Shown one piece after another: positions 8,675 through 18,641 of a stretch of DNA of 64,000 nucleotides. The DNA comes from Caldilineaceae bacterium (GTDB taxonomy: Bacteria; Chloroflexota; Anaerolineae; Caldilineales; Caldilineaceae). How positions within the stretch are numbered: the stretch's first letter is position 1; each line of letters opens with the position of its first letter. The stretch is from the NCBI GenBank assembly GCA_026645575.1, contig JAPKMW010000011.1:104251-168250 (forward strand), written 5' to 3'. The notes under the pieces are model-generated. The model had not been told where the DNA came from. It worked only from the letters and a program-made list of their open reading frames with translations, and searched no databases. The position numbers and the translations under genes are program-made.

Positions 8675-8923
8675 ACGCTGAACGGGTTTTGTGACAAGGT
8701 GATGCTCACCCCCTCACCTTGTCACCCTGTCAGGTTTATAAAATTAATCAAACTATTTACTTACAATGTTCTCACATTCTGCCATGCTCGGTGTCAGCCT
8801 CTTGTAACAACTCACCTGTATTTCCCGCTATCGCCCCGGCTACTGTGCTTAAACAACTGTATGGCAAAACAGTTACCCCTATCATCTCCGCCATTGCAAC
8901 AGGAATTATGAGGAGTTACTCTA
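8675..8923. other. Intergenic spacer with hairpin and octamer repeats
   Basis: A 12-bp perfect inverted repeat (8691-8702 and 8714-8725, GTGACAAGGTGA and its complement) lies just after the HlyD stop and could end the operon transcript. Its right arm runs into ACCTTGTC/ACCCTGTC octamers of the family found at 47809-47832 and 62431-62522. The rest is AT-rich and presumably contains the promoter of the next gene; no ORF here has a credible start. Confidence 0.5.
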
Positions 8924-11650
8924 GTGAATGAATCATTTCTACACAAACAACGTATCAACCTGCCCGACGGGAGGGTGCGACCCCCACGACACAAACCAGG
9001 GTGGTTCGCTGTGGGCCGGGCAGCACAATCAACGCCATTGGGCGCGACTTGGCATCGGCTGGCCCTAGTCTTGCTTTTGGCATTGTGGTTTTCGGCAACG
9101 CTGGGGGTAGGCCAGGCGCGGGCACAAAGCGAAGGAAAACTGGATGGCTGGAATGTACCCAGCGTTTGGGATTGTAACGAAGAAGCGCAGATGGAGTTCA
9201 CCATTGCGCAGAACTTCCTTGCGTCCAACTTTGATTTTACCGTCACCCTGCCCAGTACGGCCTATACCGTGCTGTATGTGGCAGAGCGGAACGGGGGCGC
9301 CAATGGACAAACCAATGGTGTCTTTTCCTCGTTGAACTATTCACAGCCTACACCGAACCAGGTGCGGATTAGCGGGGCGCTTGCCTTGTTGAATTTCAGC
9401 GGACGATTAAAGCTAGTTTTTCATTCACCGGGAATGGCGGGCAGTGTCACCGTTGCCAGTATTCCCTTTGGTTCCGGGGTTGCCACAACGAAAAGCTTAC
9501 CCGCTTGTCGGCCTCCGCTCCGGCCACTAACTGGGGTGCCGGTTCTGCAAGATGCCAAGCTCAACAATTATGTCGCCGACCTGCAGGCGGCCCGTGTGCT
9601 GGGCAAAGCGCTCTTTTGGGATACGGCGGTGGGCAGCGACGGGCAAACCGCTTGCGCTAGTTGCCACTTTCATGCCGGCGCTGATATGCGCACCAAAAAC
9701 CAGATCAGCCCCGGCGCTGACGGCATCTACCAACCCACCCGTTCCGGGAATCAAGCCGCCGTCAATTACATCATGCGCCCGGAAGATTTCCCCTTTCATG
9801 TGCTGGCCGATCCCACTGACCGCAATTCGGCCGTCCTCTTTGACACCAATGATCGCCTATCGTCACAAGGGGTTTTTAACAGCCGTTTTACCGGCACGAC
9901 AGCGGGCGCAGGCAATGATCAATGTGCTCTGGTCATTGACAATCGCTTCCAGGTCAATGGCATCGCCACGCGCAAAGTAGAGCCGCGCAACACGCCAACA
10001 ACCATCAACGCCGTCTTCAATCTGCGTAACTTCTGGGATGGCCGCGCCAACGAAACCTTTAATGGCGTGAGTCCCTTTGGCCCCCGCGACAATGGCGCCG
10101 GCATCTACGAGTGGAATGGCCTCTGGTGGAATAAGATCAAGCCGAATCTCTACTTTGCCAGTCTGGCTTCCCAGGCCGTTGGCCCGCCCTTGAGTGACTT
10201 TGAAATGAGCTGCGCCGGACGTATTTGGCCCAATGTCGGTCGCCGGTTGCTGAGTCGCATCCCGTTGAGCAACCAGAGCATTGCCAGTAACGATAGTTTA
10301 TTGGCGCCCTACCGTGCCAGCACCGGGAAAGGGTTAACCCAGAGCTACAGTCAGTTGATTGCCAAAGCCTTTAAGCCGGCCTATCTCCATAGCAGCACAA
10401 AGGTAACGATTGGGGGGCAGTCTTACACCATCACCGAAGCGAACTTTTCGTTCTTCTTTGGCGTAGCCGTGCAACTCTATGAAGCGACCTTGATTTCGGA
10501 CGATGCCCCCTTGGATCGGTACTTAACCGGCGTCGATAGCAACGCCCTTACCGCCCAGGAAATCCGGGGAATGAATCTTTTCCAGGGCAAAGGCAAATGC
10601 ACCGAGTGTCACAATGGGCCGCAGTTGAGCAATGCTGCGACGCCGGCCATCGAAGACTTCCAGAATGGCGCGGCGATCAATTACATGCTCATGGGCGATG
10701 GTCGGCCCGCGCTTTATGACGAAGGTTTCTACAACATTGGCGTGCGGCCAACCGCCGAAGATATTGGCTTGGGCGAACGCGACCCCTTTGGCAATCCGCT
10801 CTCCTTCAGCCGACAGTATAAGGCCAAATTGGCAAACATCTTCTATTCGTATGTCGATCCACGGTTGACGGTCAACCCTTGCACCTTTGAGGTAAATCCC
10901 TGTGCCACACCACCCAGCAATGCGCGTGATGCGGTGGATGGCGCCTTCAAGGTGCCGACGTTGCGCAATGTCGAATTGACCGGTCCCTACTTCCACAATG
11001 GCTCGCGCAAAAGTCTGGAAGAAGTGGTTGAATTCTATAACCGCGGGGGCGACAGCCGTGGCAGCCAGAGCAACAACACCACCGGTTACGGCGCCAACGG
11101 TAGCAACCTGGATGCCGATATTGAACCATTAGGCTTGACCATCGCAGAAATGGCGGATCTGGTCGCCTTCCTCAAGCGCCCGTTGACTGACCCGCGGGTG
11201 CTTTGCGACCGGGCGCCTTTTGATCACCCGGAATTGCGGGTGCCGAATGGGCATGTGGGCGACAATCGGGCGGTGGCGGTGGGCGCCAATGGCGCGGCGC
11301 AAGATGACTGGCTCACCGTGCCGGCGGTGGGCGCCAATGGCATGTGCGCCGCTGATCTGTCTGGTCGCCGCTTGACCTTTGTCGAGATTCTTGAGCAGAA
11401 CGTAACCGCCCAGGTCAGCAGCGCCGACACCCTGCAACCCCAGCCATTGCTGCTGACCACCCCGCTCACTGCCGACAGCTTGCCCATGCCCGAACCGCTG
11501 TTGAGTGAAGCGCCAGTGCTGGAAGTGCAGGTGGAAGGCGCGATGCCAGAGGTGTTGGAGGAACAAGTTCCTGTCCTCGAAGAGGAAAATAGTGAGGATA
11601 ACGTAACCCAAGGCGAACGTATTTATCTGCCATTGGTGACGAATGACTAA
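8924..11650 (+). CDS. Secreted di-haem cytochrome c peroxidase / MauG-like protein
   Basis: 908 residues, GTG start supported by AGGAG eight bases upstream. An N-terminal signal segment (about 46-68, LALVLLLALWFSATLGVGQARA) is followed by a beta-rich domain and then a cytochrome c peroxidase core starting at LGKALFWDTAVGSDGQTACA. Two haem-binding sites are visible: CASCH (about residue 243) and CTECH (about 559), the latter within the common LFQGKGKCTECHNGP context. The last haem domain contains KVPTLRNVELTGPYFHNGS, typical of CCP/MauG proteins. It is longer than ordinary CCPs (about 350 residues) through N-terminal, loop and C-terminal additions, and it ends in IYLPLVTND. Probably an extracytoplasmic electron-transfer or peroxide-reducing enzyme; substrate unknown. 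Confidence 0.85.
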   Translation: MNESFLHKQRINLPDGRVRPPRHKPGWFAVGRAAQSTPLGATWHRLALVLLLALWFSATLGVGQARAQSEGKLDGWNVPSVWDCNEEAQMEFTIAQNFLASNFDFTVTLPSTAYTVLYVAERNGGANGQTNGVFSSLNYSQPTPNQVRISGALALLNFSGRLKLVFHSPGMAGSVTVASIPFGSGVATTKSLPACRPPLRPLTGVPVLQDAKLNNYVADLQAARVLGKALFWDTAVGSDGQTACASCHFHAGADMRTKNQISPGADGIYQPTRSGNQAAVNYIMRPEDFPFHVLADPTDRNSAVLFDTNDRLSSQGVFNSRFTGTTAGAGNDQCALVIDNRFQVNGIATRKVEPRNTPTTINAVFNLRNFWDGRANETFNGVSPFGPRDNGAGIYEWNGLWWNKIKPNLYFASLASQAVGPPLSDFEMSCAGRIWPNVGRRLLSRIPLSNQSIASNDSLLAPYRASTGKGLTQSYSQLIAKAFKPAYLHSSTKVTIGGQSYTITEANFSFFFGVAVQLYEATLISDDAPLDRYLTGVDSNALTAQEIRGMNLFQGKGKCTECHNGPQLSNAATPAIEDFQNGAAINYMLMGDGRPALYDEGFYNIGVRPTAEDIGLGERDPFGNPLSFSRQYKAKLANIFYSYVDPRLTVNPCTFEVNPCATPPSNARDAVDGAFKVPTLRNVELTGPYFHNGSRKSLEEVVEFYNRGGDSRGSQSNNTTGYGANGSNLDADIEPLGLTIAEMADLVAFLKRPLTDPRVLCDRAPFDHPELRVPNGHVGDNRAVAVGANGAAQDDWLTVPAVGANGMCAADLSGRRLTFVEILEQNVTAQVSSADTLQPQPLLLTTPLTADSLPMPEPLLSEAPVLEVQVEGAMPEVLEEQVPVLEEENSEDNVTQGERIYLPLVTND

Positions 11651-11672
11651 CACATAGGCGTTACGCATAAAC

Positions 11673-11709
11673 CTAGAGCATTAGGGTCTGCAAGACCCTA
11701 ATGCTCTAG
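11673..11709. terminator. Bidirectional hairpin between convergent genes
   Basis: A perfect 16-bp inverted repeat, CTAGAGCATTAGGGTC with a 5-base loop and its complement, lies between the convergent peroxidase and malate synthase genes. It lacks a long T-run, so termination is inferred from position and stem strength. Confidence 0.55.
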
Positions 11710-11795
11710 TGGAAAGTACTACTTCTTGGCGCTCGTTGGTGTATCTCCCGTAACCAGGTTCATGCATCGGCCTACGCGTTTTAGGCAGGGCCGCT

Positions 11796-13379
11796 TCAAT
11801 CTAGATAATCATAAGCAATCAGCGTCAGGAAGTCGATAAACTGGTCGGTGAGGATCAGTTTGTCGAGCAGTTCCGCTGATTCTTCATAGCGTTCGGCGCC
11901 GGGGCCGCCCAGTTTGTGTAGTTCTTCGTCACGGATCTGGCGGTAGAGGTCGCGCGTTACGGCGCGGCCATCGGCCAGCTTGGCGCCGTGGCGAATCCAT
12001 TGCCAGATCTGCGAGCGGGAGATTTCGGCGGTGGCGGCGTCTTCCATCAGGTTGTTGATGGCGGCAGCGCCATTGCCGTTGAGCCAGGCGTTGATATATT
12101 GGAGCGCCACACTGACATTCAGCCGTACCCCATTTTCGGTAATTTGTCCACCACTGGCGCCAACGTTGATCAACTCGTGCGCCTCGACATGGACATCTTC
12201 GCGCAGCCGCTCCTTCTGGTTGGGGCGATCCCCCAACACGCGGTCGAAACATTCCATTGCCACCGGCACGAGATCGGGATGGGCGACCCAAGTGCCGTCG
12301 CAGCCGTCGTTGGATTCACGGGTCTTGTCCTCGCGCACCTTGGCCAGCGCATTTTCCGTCACCACCGGGTCGCGACGGTTGGGGATAAAGGCCGCCATCC
12401 CGCCGATGGCATGGGCGCCCCGCTTGTGACAGGTGCGCACCAACAATTCCGTGTAGGAACGCATAAAAGGCACGGTCATCGTCACCTGGATGCGATCCGG
12501 CAGGAGCATATCGCTGCGGTTGCGCAGCTTCTTGATGGTGCTGAAGATGTAATCCCAGCGTCCGGCGTTGAGACCGGCGGCGTGGTCGCGCAATTCGTAG
12601 AGAATCTCTTCCATCTCAAAGGCGGCGAGAATCGTTTCGATCAATACCGTGGCGCGGACGGAACCGTGCGGCACGCCAAGTTGCGCTTGCGCGTAGGTGA
12701 AAACATCGTTCCATAAACGCGCTTCCAAGTGGCTCTCCATCTTGGGCAGATAGAAATAAGGGCCGCTGCCACGGGCCAGCAGTTCTTTGGCGTTGCGATA
12801 GAGATAGAGACCAGCGTCAAACAAGCTGGCTGAAATTGCTTCGCCATCCACCGTGACATGCTTTTCCGTCAGGTGCCAGCCGCGGGGACGGATGAGTAGA
12901 GTGGCGATGGTCTCATTGAGTTGATAGGTGCGGCCATCGGGATTTTGAAAGGAGATCGTGCGGCGAATGGAGTCGCTACAATTGATCTGGCCGGCGATGA
13001 CATTCTCCCAAGTGGGCGAGAGCGCATCTTCAAAGTCGGCCATAAAGACCTTGGCGCCGGAGTTGAGGGCGTTGATCATCATCTTGCGTTCGGTGGGGCC
13101 GGTGATCTCGACGCGGCGGTCGTTGAGGTCGGCAGGGGCCGGGGCGACTTGCCATTCGGCCTGACGCACGTCCGCCGTTTCGGGCAGGAAGGTGGGCAAC
13201 TGGCCGGCCTCGATCACCTTTTGCCGTTCCACACGCCGTGCCAACAGGGCGACACGCGTCGGGTTAAAGCGGCGATGGAGATCGGCCACAAAGGCCAGGG
13301 CATCGGTGGTGAGTACTTCTTCCACTTGCGGCGTCACTGCGCCCAGCAGTTGAACCCCCTGTGGTGGATTGATAGACAT
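11796..13379 (-). CDS. aceB: Malate synthase A
   Basis: Condenses glyoxylate with acetyl-CoA to malate in the glyoxylate shunt, in the cytosol. The start at 13379 gives 527 residues, the usual size of the A isoform; it is preceded by GAGGAGAAAATCA (good Shine-Dalgarno), whereas the longer upstream frame has no such site. The family signature [17 protein letters not shown] is present, as are the [13 protein letters not shown] and [20 protein letters not shown] blocks surrounding the active site. No isocitrate lyase gene is in the window. The gene reads away from a spacer that once also served a divergent prolyl-oligopeptidase gene (see the repeat entries at 13322 and 23297). Confidence 0.96.
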   Translation of the reverse strand: MSINPPQGVQLLGAVTPQVEEVLTTDALAFVADLHRRFNPTRVALLARRVERQKVIEAGQLPTFLPETADVRQAEWQVAPAPADLNDRRVEITGPTERKMMINALNSGAKVFMADFEDALSPTWENVIAGQINCSDSIRRTISFQNPDGRTYQLNETIATLLIRPRGWHLTEKHVTVDGEAISASLFDAGLYLYRNAKELLARGSGPYFYLPKMESHLEARLWNDVFTYAQAQLGVPHGSVRATVLIETILAAFEMEEILYELRDHAAGLNAGRWDYIFSTIKKLRNRSDMLLPDRIQVTMTVPFMRSYTELLVRTCHKRGAHAIGGMAAFIPNRRDPVVTENALAKVREDKTRESNDGCDGTWVAHPDLVPVAMECFDRVLGDRPNQKERLREDVHVEAHELINVGASGGQITENGVRLNVSVALQYINAWLNGNGAAAINNLMEDAATAEISRSQIWQWIRHGAKLADGRAVTRDLYRQIRDEELHKLGGPGAERYEESAELLDKLILTDQFIDFLTLIAYDYLD

Positions 13380-13620
13380 TGATTTTCTCCTCTGTGTTTG
13401 CTCATGCTGTTGGTTGGCTGAATTGAATTCTACGCTGATGTGCCGTCTATTGTACCGCATGGCTACGCTTTCCTGCAATGACCGTATTTGTCGGCAAACA
13501 GCAGCGGTGATAAGCGCCGCTACCGTTTGGGGCTATGTCATGGCTCTGCTAAGATAGGAGACCGATCAAGCGTAGCCTAGTTCCAGATAGAAACCAACCA
13601 AAGATGAACACCTACCCATC
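13322..13620. repeat. Copy 1 of duplicated aceB/prolyl-oligopeptidase divergent promoter region
   Basis: This segment spans the first codons of aceB (reverse strand), its upstream spacer and a vestigial forward start at 13603 reading Met-Asn-Thr-Tyr-Pro-Ser-Trp-stop. It aligns along its length with 23297-23600, where the same spacer ends at the intact prolyl-oligopeptidase start (Met-Asn-Thr-His-Pro). Long matches include GTGTTTGC, TTGGTTGGCTG, CTATTGTACCGCAT, GGCAAACA, CTCTGCTAAGAT and GATAGAAACCAA. So here aceB is real and the oligopeptidase start is the relic. I did not compute an identity value. Confidence 0.8.
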
Positions 13621-13876
13621 TTGGTAGGCGTAGGTTTTAACCCTGCTATGAAAAACGTGCCCGAAATCTGAAATACACCCGCCTAGCGCGCTTCTATTGA
13701 CAACCAGGCTCTAGTTATGCTACTTTAATTCATAGACAATTTGCTTTAAAAATACTAATTTAGATTACTTCTAATTATGTAGACAAACGCAAACATATGA
13801 ATCGTTCATGTAGGCGAATGGGCGAAATTGGCGAAATTCTCTCTGAGGATTTTTTCAATTTCACCCAGCGACCGGT
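13621..13876. other. AT-rich spacer at the left end of the inserted block
   Basis: Markedly more AT-rich than the surrounding genes, with runs of T/A between 13720 and 13860. No ORF with a credible start and no clear terminator was seen. It probably holds the promoter of the P-type ATPase gene; the ATG at 13877 lacks an obvious Shine-Dalgarno sequence. Confidence 0.4.
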
Positions 13877-16084
13877 ATGAGCCAAGGAAAATCTATATCG
13901 TTTATGGCAATTCTACCATTGCTTGCAGTGGCCGGCGGCGCTATCGTGGTCGGCATTTCCATGCGCAATAGACAAAAACCGCGGTATTTGGTCGAGGTGC
14001 TGATTGACAAACGATCAGTCCACACAACGCTGTTGCCACCCCAGATCCCAAAGTCGATCCAAGTGACCAAAGCACTGGCGCAGGATCTCTTTGGCGACAC
14101 ACGGCAACAGTATCAGCAGTCACTGAACGCAGCCTATGATGTTGCTGCCGAACAACAGGCCCAGCATCTGCAGAAGCGCACCCTGCGGGCGGCTACGATC
14201 GGGTTAGGATTGGCAACGGCCGGCCTGCTGGTCTCCCCCCTTTTCTACTTGCCTAGCCTCGGCTACATTGTCTATGCCTTTCGCCATAGTTATCGCGCAG
14301 CCTGGCACGCCGTTTGGCATGAGCAGCAGGTCGATTTCAATGTGATTCAGGCCGTGATTGTAACCGGTCCACTGCTGGCCGGATATATCTGGGCGGCAGC
14401 CTTTGCCGCTTTCTTTAGCTGCATCAATCGCATGTTGGTCGCCAAAACGGAATGGGCTTCTAAGGCCAATATCGCTGATCTCTTTGGCCGACAAATCCGC
14501 ACAGTTTGGCAATTGGTCAATGGGGTTGAAATTGAAACGCCGATTCAGCAAGTACAAACGGGCGATATCGTTGTGGTTTATGCGGGACAGCCGGTGCCAG
14601 TGGATGGCATCGTTTGTCATGGGACGGCTACGGTTGACCAACATATGTTAACCGGTGAATCACAGCCGGCCGAAAAAGGCCCTGGCGACACGGTATTGGC
14701 GATGACATTGCTTGTCGCCGGCATCATTCATGTTCGTGTGGAAAATGCTGGTAACACAACCGTTGCCTCCCAAATCGGCCACATGCTTAGCCAAACGACG
14801 GATTTCAAACAGGCGTTGCGATCACGTACAGAACGCATGTTGACAAAGATGATACTCCCCTTGTTAGCCCTAAGCGCGGCGGCATTGCCGGTGGCAGGTA
14901 TAAGTGGCGCCCTGGCGATTTTGTGGTATTATCCGGGGCAGCGCATGATGACCTTTGGCCCTTTGAGTATGTTGAGCTATCTCCAGGTGGCGGCACAAAA
15001 AAATATTTTGATCAAGGATGGTCGATCCCTGGAAGTGCTGCAAGAAATTGACATGGTCGTTTTTGACAAAACCGGTACACTTACCTTGGAGCAACCGTCA
15101 GTCAGTCGGCTCTTCTGTTATGACGGATTGTCAGAAATCGATCTGTTACGGTATGCCGCCGCAATCGAGGCGAAACAGAGCCATCCGCTTGCGCGTGCCA
15201 TCGTACAAGCGGCCACGGCACAACAGCTCGTTCTGCCCAAAGCGGACGCGCTGGAATATAAAGCCGGTTATGGACTCAAAACACAGATCAACGGACAGAC
15301 AGTCAGGATCGGCAGCATCCGCTTCATGACAATGGAGGATTTGGCAATCCCCTCGGCGATTGTTGCACAACAAGCAGAAAGCCATGCGTCAGGCAATTCA
15401 TTGGTCCTCCTTGCGATCGAGCAGGCGGTAAAAGGGGCCATTGAATTAGCGCCAACGGTTCGTCCTGAAGCCGCAGAAATGGTCAACTATCTGCACAAAC
15501 GTGGGATTCAGACCGCGATTATTTCCGGCGATCATGAAGCCCCAACCCGCCGCCTAGCCACGAGTTTAGGGATTGATCGCTACTTTGCCCAGGTGTTGCC
15601 GGAAGATAAAGCCAAGTTTGTGGCTGCGCTACAAGATGAAGGCCACCGGGTCTGTTTTGTCGGTGATGGGATCAATGATTCGATTGCACTCAAAACTGCT
15701 GATGTTGCTGTCTCACTGCGTGGGGCCACCACCATTGCGACTGATGTTGCGCAAATTGTCTTTATGGACGGCACGTTGCGCCGGCTACCTGAACTCTTCC
15801 AGTTAGTGGATGAATTTGCGGCCAACATGCGGATCAATTGGGTGGTTTCGCTTACCCCGAACATCGCCGGCATCGCAGCCACCTTCCTCTTTGGTTGGGG
15901 GATCACACAGTGTGTCTTTCTCGTTCCACTCAGCACGCCGATTGTGGTTTACAACGCGATTAGACCGCTGCTGGGTAAGCCAGAACAGAATGTTCATCCT
16001 CCGCTTGCCATCAATCTTGAAAATTCAACATTCATCGAAAACTCCGTTTTGATGGCGCGTGAACGATCAACTGAAATCAGCTAA
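13877..16084 (+). CDS. P1B-like P-type ATPase lacking the CPC metal-binding motif (YPG instead)
   Basis: 735 residues. All ATPase hallmarks are present: TGES (actuator, about 255), phosphorylation site DKTGTLT (about 395), the P1B-type SHPLA nucleotide-site motif (KQSHPLARAI, about 434) and GDGINDS (about 595). After the Asp domain only two membrane helices follow, as in P1B pumps. However the helix before the phosphorylation domain, which in copper or zinc pumps carries CPC/SPC/CPH, reads WYYPGQRMMTFGP, keeping the proline but no Cys or His. The N-terminus has no HMA CxxC domain; instead there is one membrane helix and a basic/Gln-rich segment. The transported ion is therefore unlikely to be bound as in Cu/Zn/Cd pumps and is unknown. 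No strong ribosome-binding site is seen. Confidence 0.85.
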   Translation: MSQGKSISFMAILPLLAVAGGAIVVGISMRNRQKPRYLVEVLIDKRSVHTTLLPPQIPKSIQVTKALAQDLFGDTRQQYQQSLNAAYDVAAEQQAQHLQKRTLRAATIGLGLATAGLLVSPLFYLPSLGYIVYAFRHSYRAAWHAVWHEQQVDFNVIQAVIVTGPLLAGYIWAAAFAAFFSCINRMLVAKTEWASKANIADLFGRQIRTVWQLVNGVEIETPIQQVQTGDIVVVYAGQPVPVDGIVCHGTATVDQHMLTGESQPAEKGPGDTVLAMTLLVAGIIHVRVENAGNTTVASQIGHMLSQTTDFKQALRSRTERMLTKMILPLLALSAAALPVAGISGALAILWYYPGQRMMTFGPLSMLSYLQVAAQKNILIKDGRSLEVLQEIDMVVFDKTGTLTLEQPSVSRLFCYDGLSEIDLLRYAAAIEAKQSHPLARAIVQAATAQQLVLPKADALEYKAGYGLKTQINGQTVRIGSIRFMTMEDLAIPSAIVAQQAESHASGNSLVLLAIEQAVKGAIELAPTVRPEAAEMVNYLHKRGIQTAIISGDHEAPTRRLATSLGIDRYFAQVLPEDKAKFVAALQDEGHRVCFVGDGINDSIALKTADVAVSLRGATTIATDVAQIVFMDGTLRRLPELFQLVDEFAANMRINWVVSLTPNIAGIAATFLFGWGITQCVFLVPLSTPIVVYNAIRPLLGKPEQNVHPPLAINLENSTFIENSVLMARERSTEIS

Positions 16085-16189
16085 TGAATCAAGCGAGGCG
16101 CAACAGGTCAGAATAGAAGTATAACGGCTGAAATCAGGCCGATTGCTTCATGCATCGTCGTACTTTCGGTCATTTTTCGGCCATCATGG

Positions 16190-17407
16190 CTACACAAATT
16201 GAAAAGGATAAGGTAGTTTTCCCGCTAGTTGTAGTCCCGGCCTTTTGTACAATGGCCAGGTTGCCGTAACAGGAAGATGCAACAGAAAAATCAAACGTGC
16301 ATGTTGGCCAATGACAATAAGTTGTCGGACAGGTTTCTTCTTCGCAATATCCGGCAGTTCAAAACGCCGTTCTCCTTGATCGTACAAGGTTTTCCCAATG
16401 AAAACACCCAGCAGTGTTGCGCCGAACCAGGGCAAAAACGAGGCGTATGGTGATGCCAGTGGCAAGCCCAGCAGTAGATAGATGAGATTCGGTGTGAGCG
16501 CAGCAACCAGCGGCACAGATACAAGGCCAATAGCTGCTAAGCCCACAGTAAAACTGAGCCACCGCGACCGCTCCAAGAAGGGATAGGCTAAGATCTGTGA
16601 TAGCCCAAGCATGACGAATAGCGACGCCAAAAAAGCAGCATTAGGACCAAAAAATGCGAATGGGATAGTCAGCAATGCACCTTCTATCATTAGCGGGAGC
16701 GCTTTTGCTACCTGTTGGCGGAACGATGGCGCTTGACCAGTGCGGCGGCGTCTGTTTTCATAGCCCAAAAGCAACGAAATTCCCATGATGCCGGCAAACA
16801 TCTCACCCAAAACAGTGAGTTGCGTCCCGTGGATAAAAAACCAGGCGAGTAATAAGGCCAGGGCGTTCAAACCGCGCCTGCCCCACTTTACGAAAGCGGT
16901 GGTTGCGTTTGCCTCTTCTGCGGTGGACAGCGACAGGCCAAAATAAGCCAGGGTGGCCCCAATGGGAACATAAAAAAGAAGCCGCACAGCCTTAAGGAAG
17001 GTCCACAAGAAAGCCAGAGACGCGACCTTTGGTATTGTATGAAATAGAACCATTAAGCTAATCGTACCGCCGCGTACCAGGTCCACCTCCCATGCACGGT
17101 CTGTATTGACAGCCGCATCCGCGTCCGTTAATTGGGTGACCAAGACCTTGGTTTCGTCAGTCAAGGCGCGCACGTAAGTGCGTACCTGTGTAGAGATCCA
17201 CTCAGTACATAGATGGATTTGAAGAATCGGCTTGGGTGGGAAATCAACGAGTGCACTACGCGGTGATTGCACATCATTTGGGGTGTCTGCATAGCGCATG
17301 GTCAACTTATCAACCAATCGTGTACGCTTGCCTTGCCACCGTTGCGGTCGCCATTCCCAGAAATGAGAATAGCTTCCCTCACTATTCCAGCTATTAAAAG
17401 CAATCAT
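16190..17407 (-). CDS. Multispanning membrane protein, DUF1624/HGSNAT-like acyltransferase family
   Basis: 405 residues; AGGAGAGGTGT upstream supports the start. The core matches the membrane acyltransferase pattern: WEVDLVRGGTISLMVLFHTI near residue 106 (family E-hD-hhRG-xxhxxMhhFH), multiple hydrophobic helices, FLPWFGATLLGVFIGKTLYD near 322 and the C-terminal LIVIGQHARLIFLLHLPV. Relatives such as heparan-alpha-glucosaminide N-acetyltransferase move acetyl groups across membranes onto sugars. The first 100 residues are polar and unlike the rest of the family as I know it. It is convergent with the P-type ATPase and lies in the AT-richer block; a role in surface glycan acylation is only inference. 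Confidence 0.65.
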   Translation of the reverse strand: MIAFNSWNSEGSYSHFWEWRPQRWQGKRTRLVDKLTMRYADTPNDVQSPRSALVDFPPKPILQIHLCTEWISTQVRTYVRALTDETKVLVTQLTDADAAVNTDRAWEVDLVRGGTISLMVLFHTIPKVASLAFLWTFLKAVRLLFYVPIGATLAYFGLSLSTAEEANATTAFVKWGRRGLNALALLLAWFFIHGTQLTVLGEMFAGIMGISLLLGYENRRRRTGQAPSFRQQVAKALPLMIEGALLTIPFAFFGPNAAFLASLFVMLGLSQILAYPFLERSRWLSFTVGLAAIGLVSVPLVAALTPNLIYLLLGLPLASPYASFLPWFGATLLGVFIGKTLYDQGERRFELPDIAKKKPVRQLIVIGQHARLIFLLHLPVTATWPLYKRPGLQLAGKLPYPFQFV

Positions 17408-17458
17408 ACACCTCTCCTATGTCTATGGTCTGGCTCGACTATTTTTTCTGTCAAACCA

Positions 17459-18559
17459 TTACGACTTTGCAGGAATTCGCACTAGTAATCCTCGGTCAAC
17501 GACAGCCGCGCAAGAGCGGCGCAGGACTTCTTCGGCTAGGCGTCTTCCGCGCTCGTTGGCCGGCTGGAAGCCACCCATGACCAATCCCACTGACATCAGA
17601 TAGAGCACGGCAAGGTCATAATCTTCGTAACACTGTTCGAGCTTATACCCTGTTACCCCAAGTTCGACCAGTTTCGAGTGGTAGTAGTGGACCATCTCGT
17701 CTTCAATCGATCGCCGGATTTCGATCGTGGCACTCATACTGAGGATAAGTGCCAAATCATGGAGCGGGTTGTTGATCATCAGCGTTTGCCAGTCGAGGAG
17801 TACAACCGGTGGACCCTGAATACCCTCGTTGAACATGATGTTGTCTAGGCGTGGATCACCGTGTACCAGGGTTTGTGTCCGGTCACCCATCAGTTTATGC
17901 AGACGGCGGAGACCGCCGACATAGTCAGCGACTGATCGGGCGACCTCTGCGGGAATGCAGTAACCGAATTGTGTAATGCAGTTCCGCCAGGAGCCCTCGA
18001 CACTCTTCATGTACTGCTCCATCCAAGTGGTATCTACGTGCATGACATCACGGAGAAACGCTTGATCCGTCTTACCCCAAAACGCAACATGGAGGGGCAA
18101 TAGCGCATCGATCACCCGCTTGGTTTCGTGGCGTCCGACGCCGGCCAACTGATCACCAGCCCGGTACCGGCGCATATCCTCCAGCACGACGATGTAGTCG
18201 CCGCTTTCTTTGCCGACTGCGGCGAAATAACATGCAGGTTTCGGTACTTCCACTGATCCGGCAATTTGGGTGTAGAAGGTAACCTCCCACTCATAACCGC
18301 GTAACTCCATCCCTACAGCCCTGCGTCCCTCGTCTTCAGACGCAAATTTTATAACTAGCGAGGAGGGGCCCCCCAGGCTGTCATCCTTGTATACGAGTTC
18401 TACGCGTACGACCTGTCCCAACATCGAGACGCCATCCCCAATGGATTGAATGGCAAACGCGTGGATCTCCTGCTCGTCTGTCAACTGTCCCGCCAACCTG
18501 AGCATCTGAGTAAGCCACCCGGTAGTGAGCATCCGGGGTTGGCTAGGAAAGTTAGTCAT
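17459..18559 (-). CDS. APH-family phosphotransferase (small-molecule kinase) next to a sugar ABC operon
   Basis: 366 residues from the ATG at 18559, which has GGAGG ten bases upstream (an in-frame ATG lies nine codons earlier without one). Kinase motifs of the aminoglycoside/choline-kinase fold are clear: catalytic loop VHGDPRLDNIMF and metal-binding LDWQTL about 20 residues on. N-lobe residues (VIKFASED) fit ATP binding. Such enzymes phosphorylate hydroxyl groups of diverse small molecules. It lies 82 bp behind the ribose-type permease gene on the same strand, so it probably belongs to the operon and may phosphorylate the imported substrate; this is inferred from position only. Antibiotic resistance is less likely given this context. 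Confidence 0.7.
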   Translation of the reverse strand: MTNFPSQPRMLTTGWLTQMLRLAGQLTDEQEIHAFAIQSIGDGVSMLGQVVRVELVYKDDSLGGPSSLVIKFASEDEGRRAVGMELRGYEWEVTFYTQIAGSVEVPKPACYFAAVGKESGDYIVVLEDMRRYRAGDQLAGVGRHETKRVIDALLPLHVAFWGKTDQAFLRDVMHVDTTWMEQYMKSVEGSWRNCITQFGYCIPAEVARSVADYVGGLRRLHKLMGDRTQTLVHGDPRLDNIMFNEGIQGPPVVLLDWQTLMINNPLHDLALILSMSATIEIRRSIEDEMVHYYHSKLVELGVTGYKLEQCYEDYDLAVLYLMSVGLVMGGFQPANERGRRLAEEVLRRSCAAVVDRGLLVRIPAKS

Positions 18560-18641
18560 TGAAGTAGCGCCTCCATTCATGATCAATGAGCGATAAAAGG
18601 CCAGGAAAACTTGGTGTCATTTTGTCGTGCATACTCTTTCG

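Noticed and set aside
8699..8911. 70-residue ORF between the HlyD and peroxidase genes
   Set aside because: Overlaps a hairpin and octamer repeat, no initiation signal, atypical composition.
13369..13557. 62-residue ORF in repeat copy 1 and the 64-residue counterpart in copy 2 (23343-23537), both beginning Met-Ile-Asp-Ile
   Set aside because: The shared start is the reverse of the aceB start region. Differences between copies are not biased to third codon positions and an indel shifts the frame, so the repeat is not coding here.
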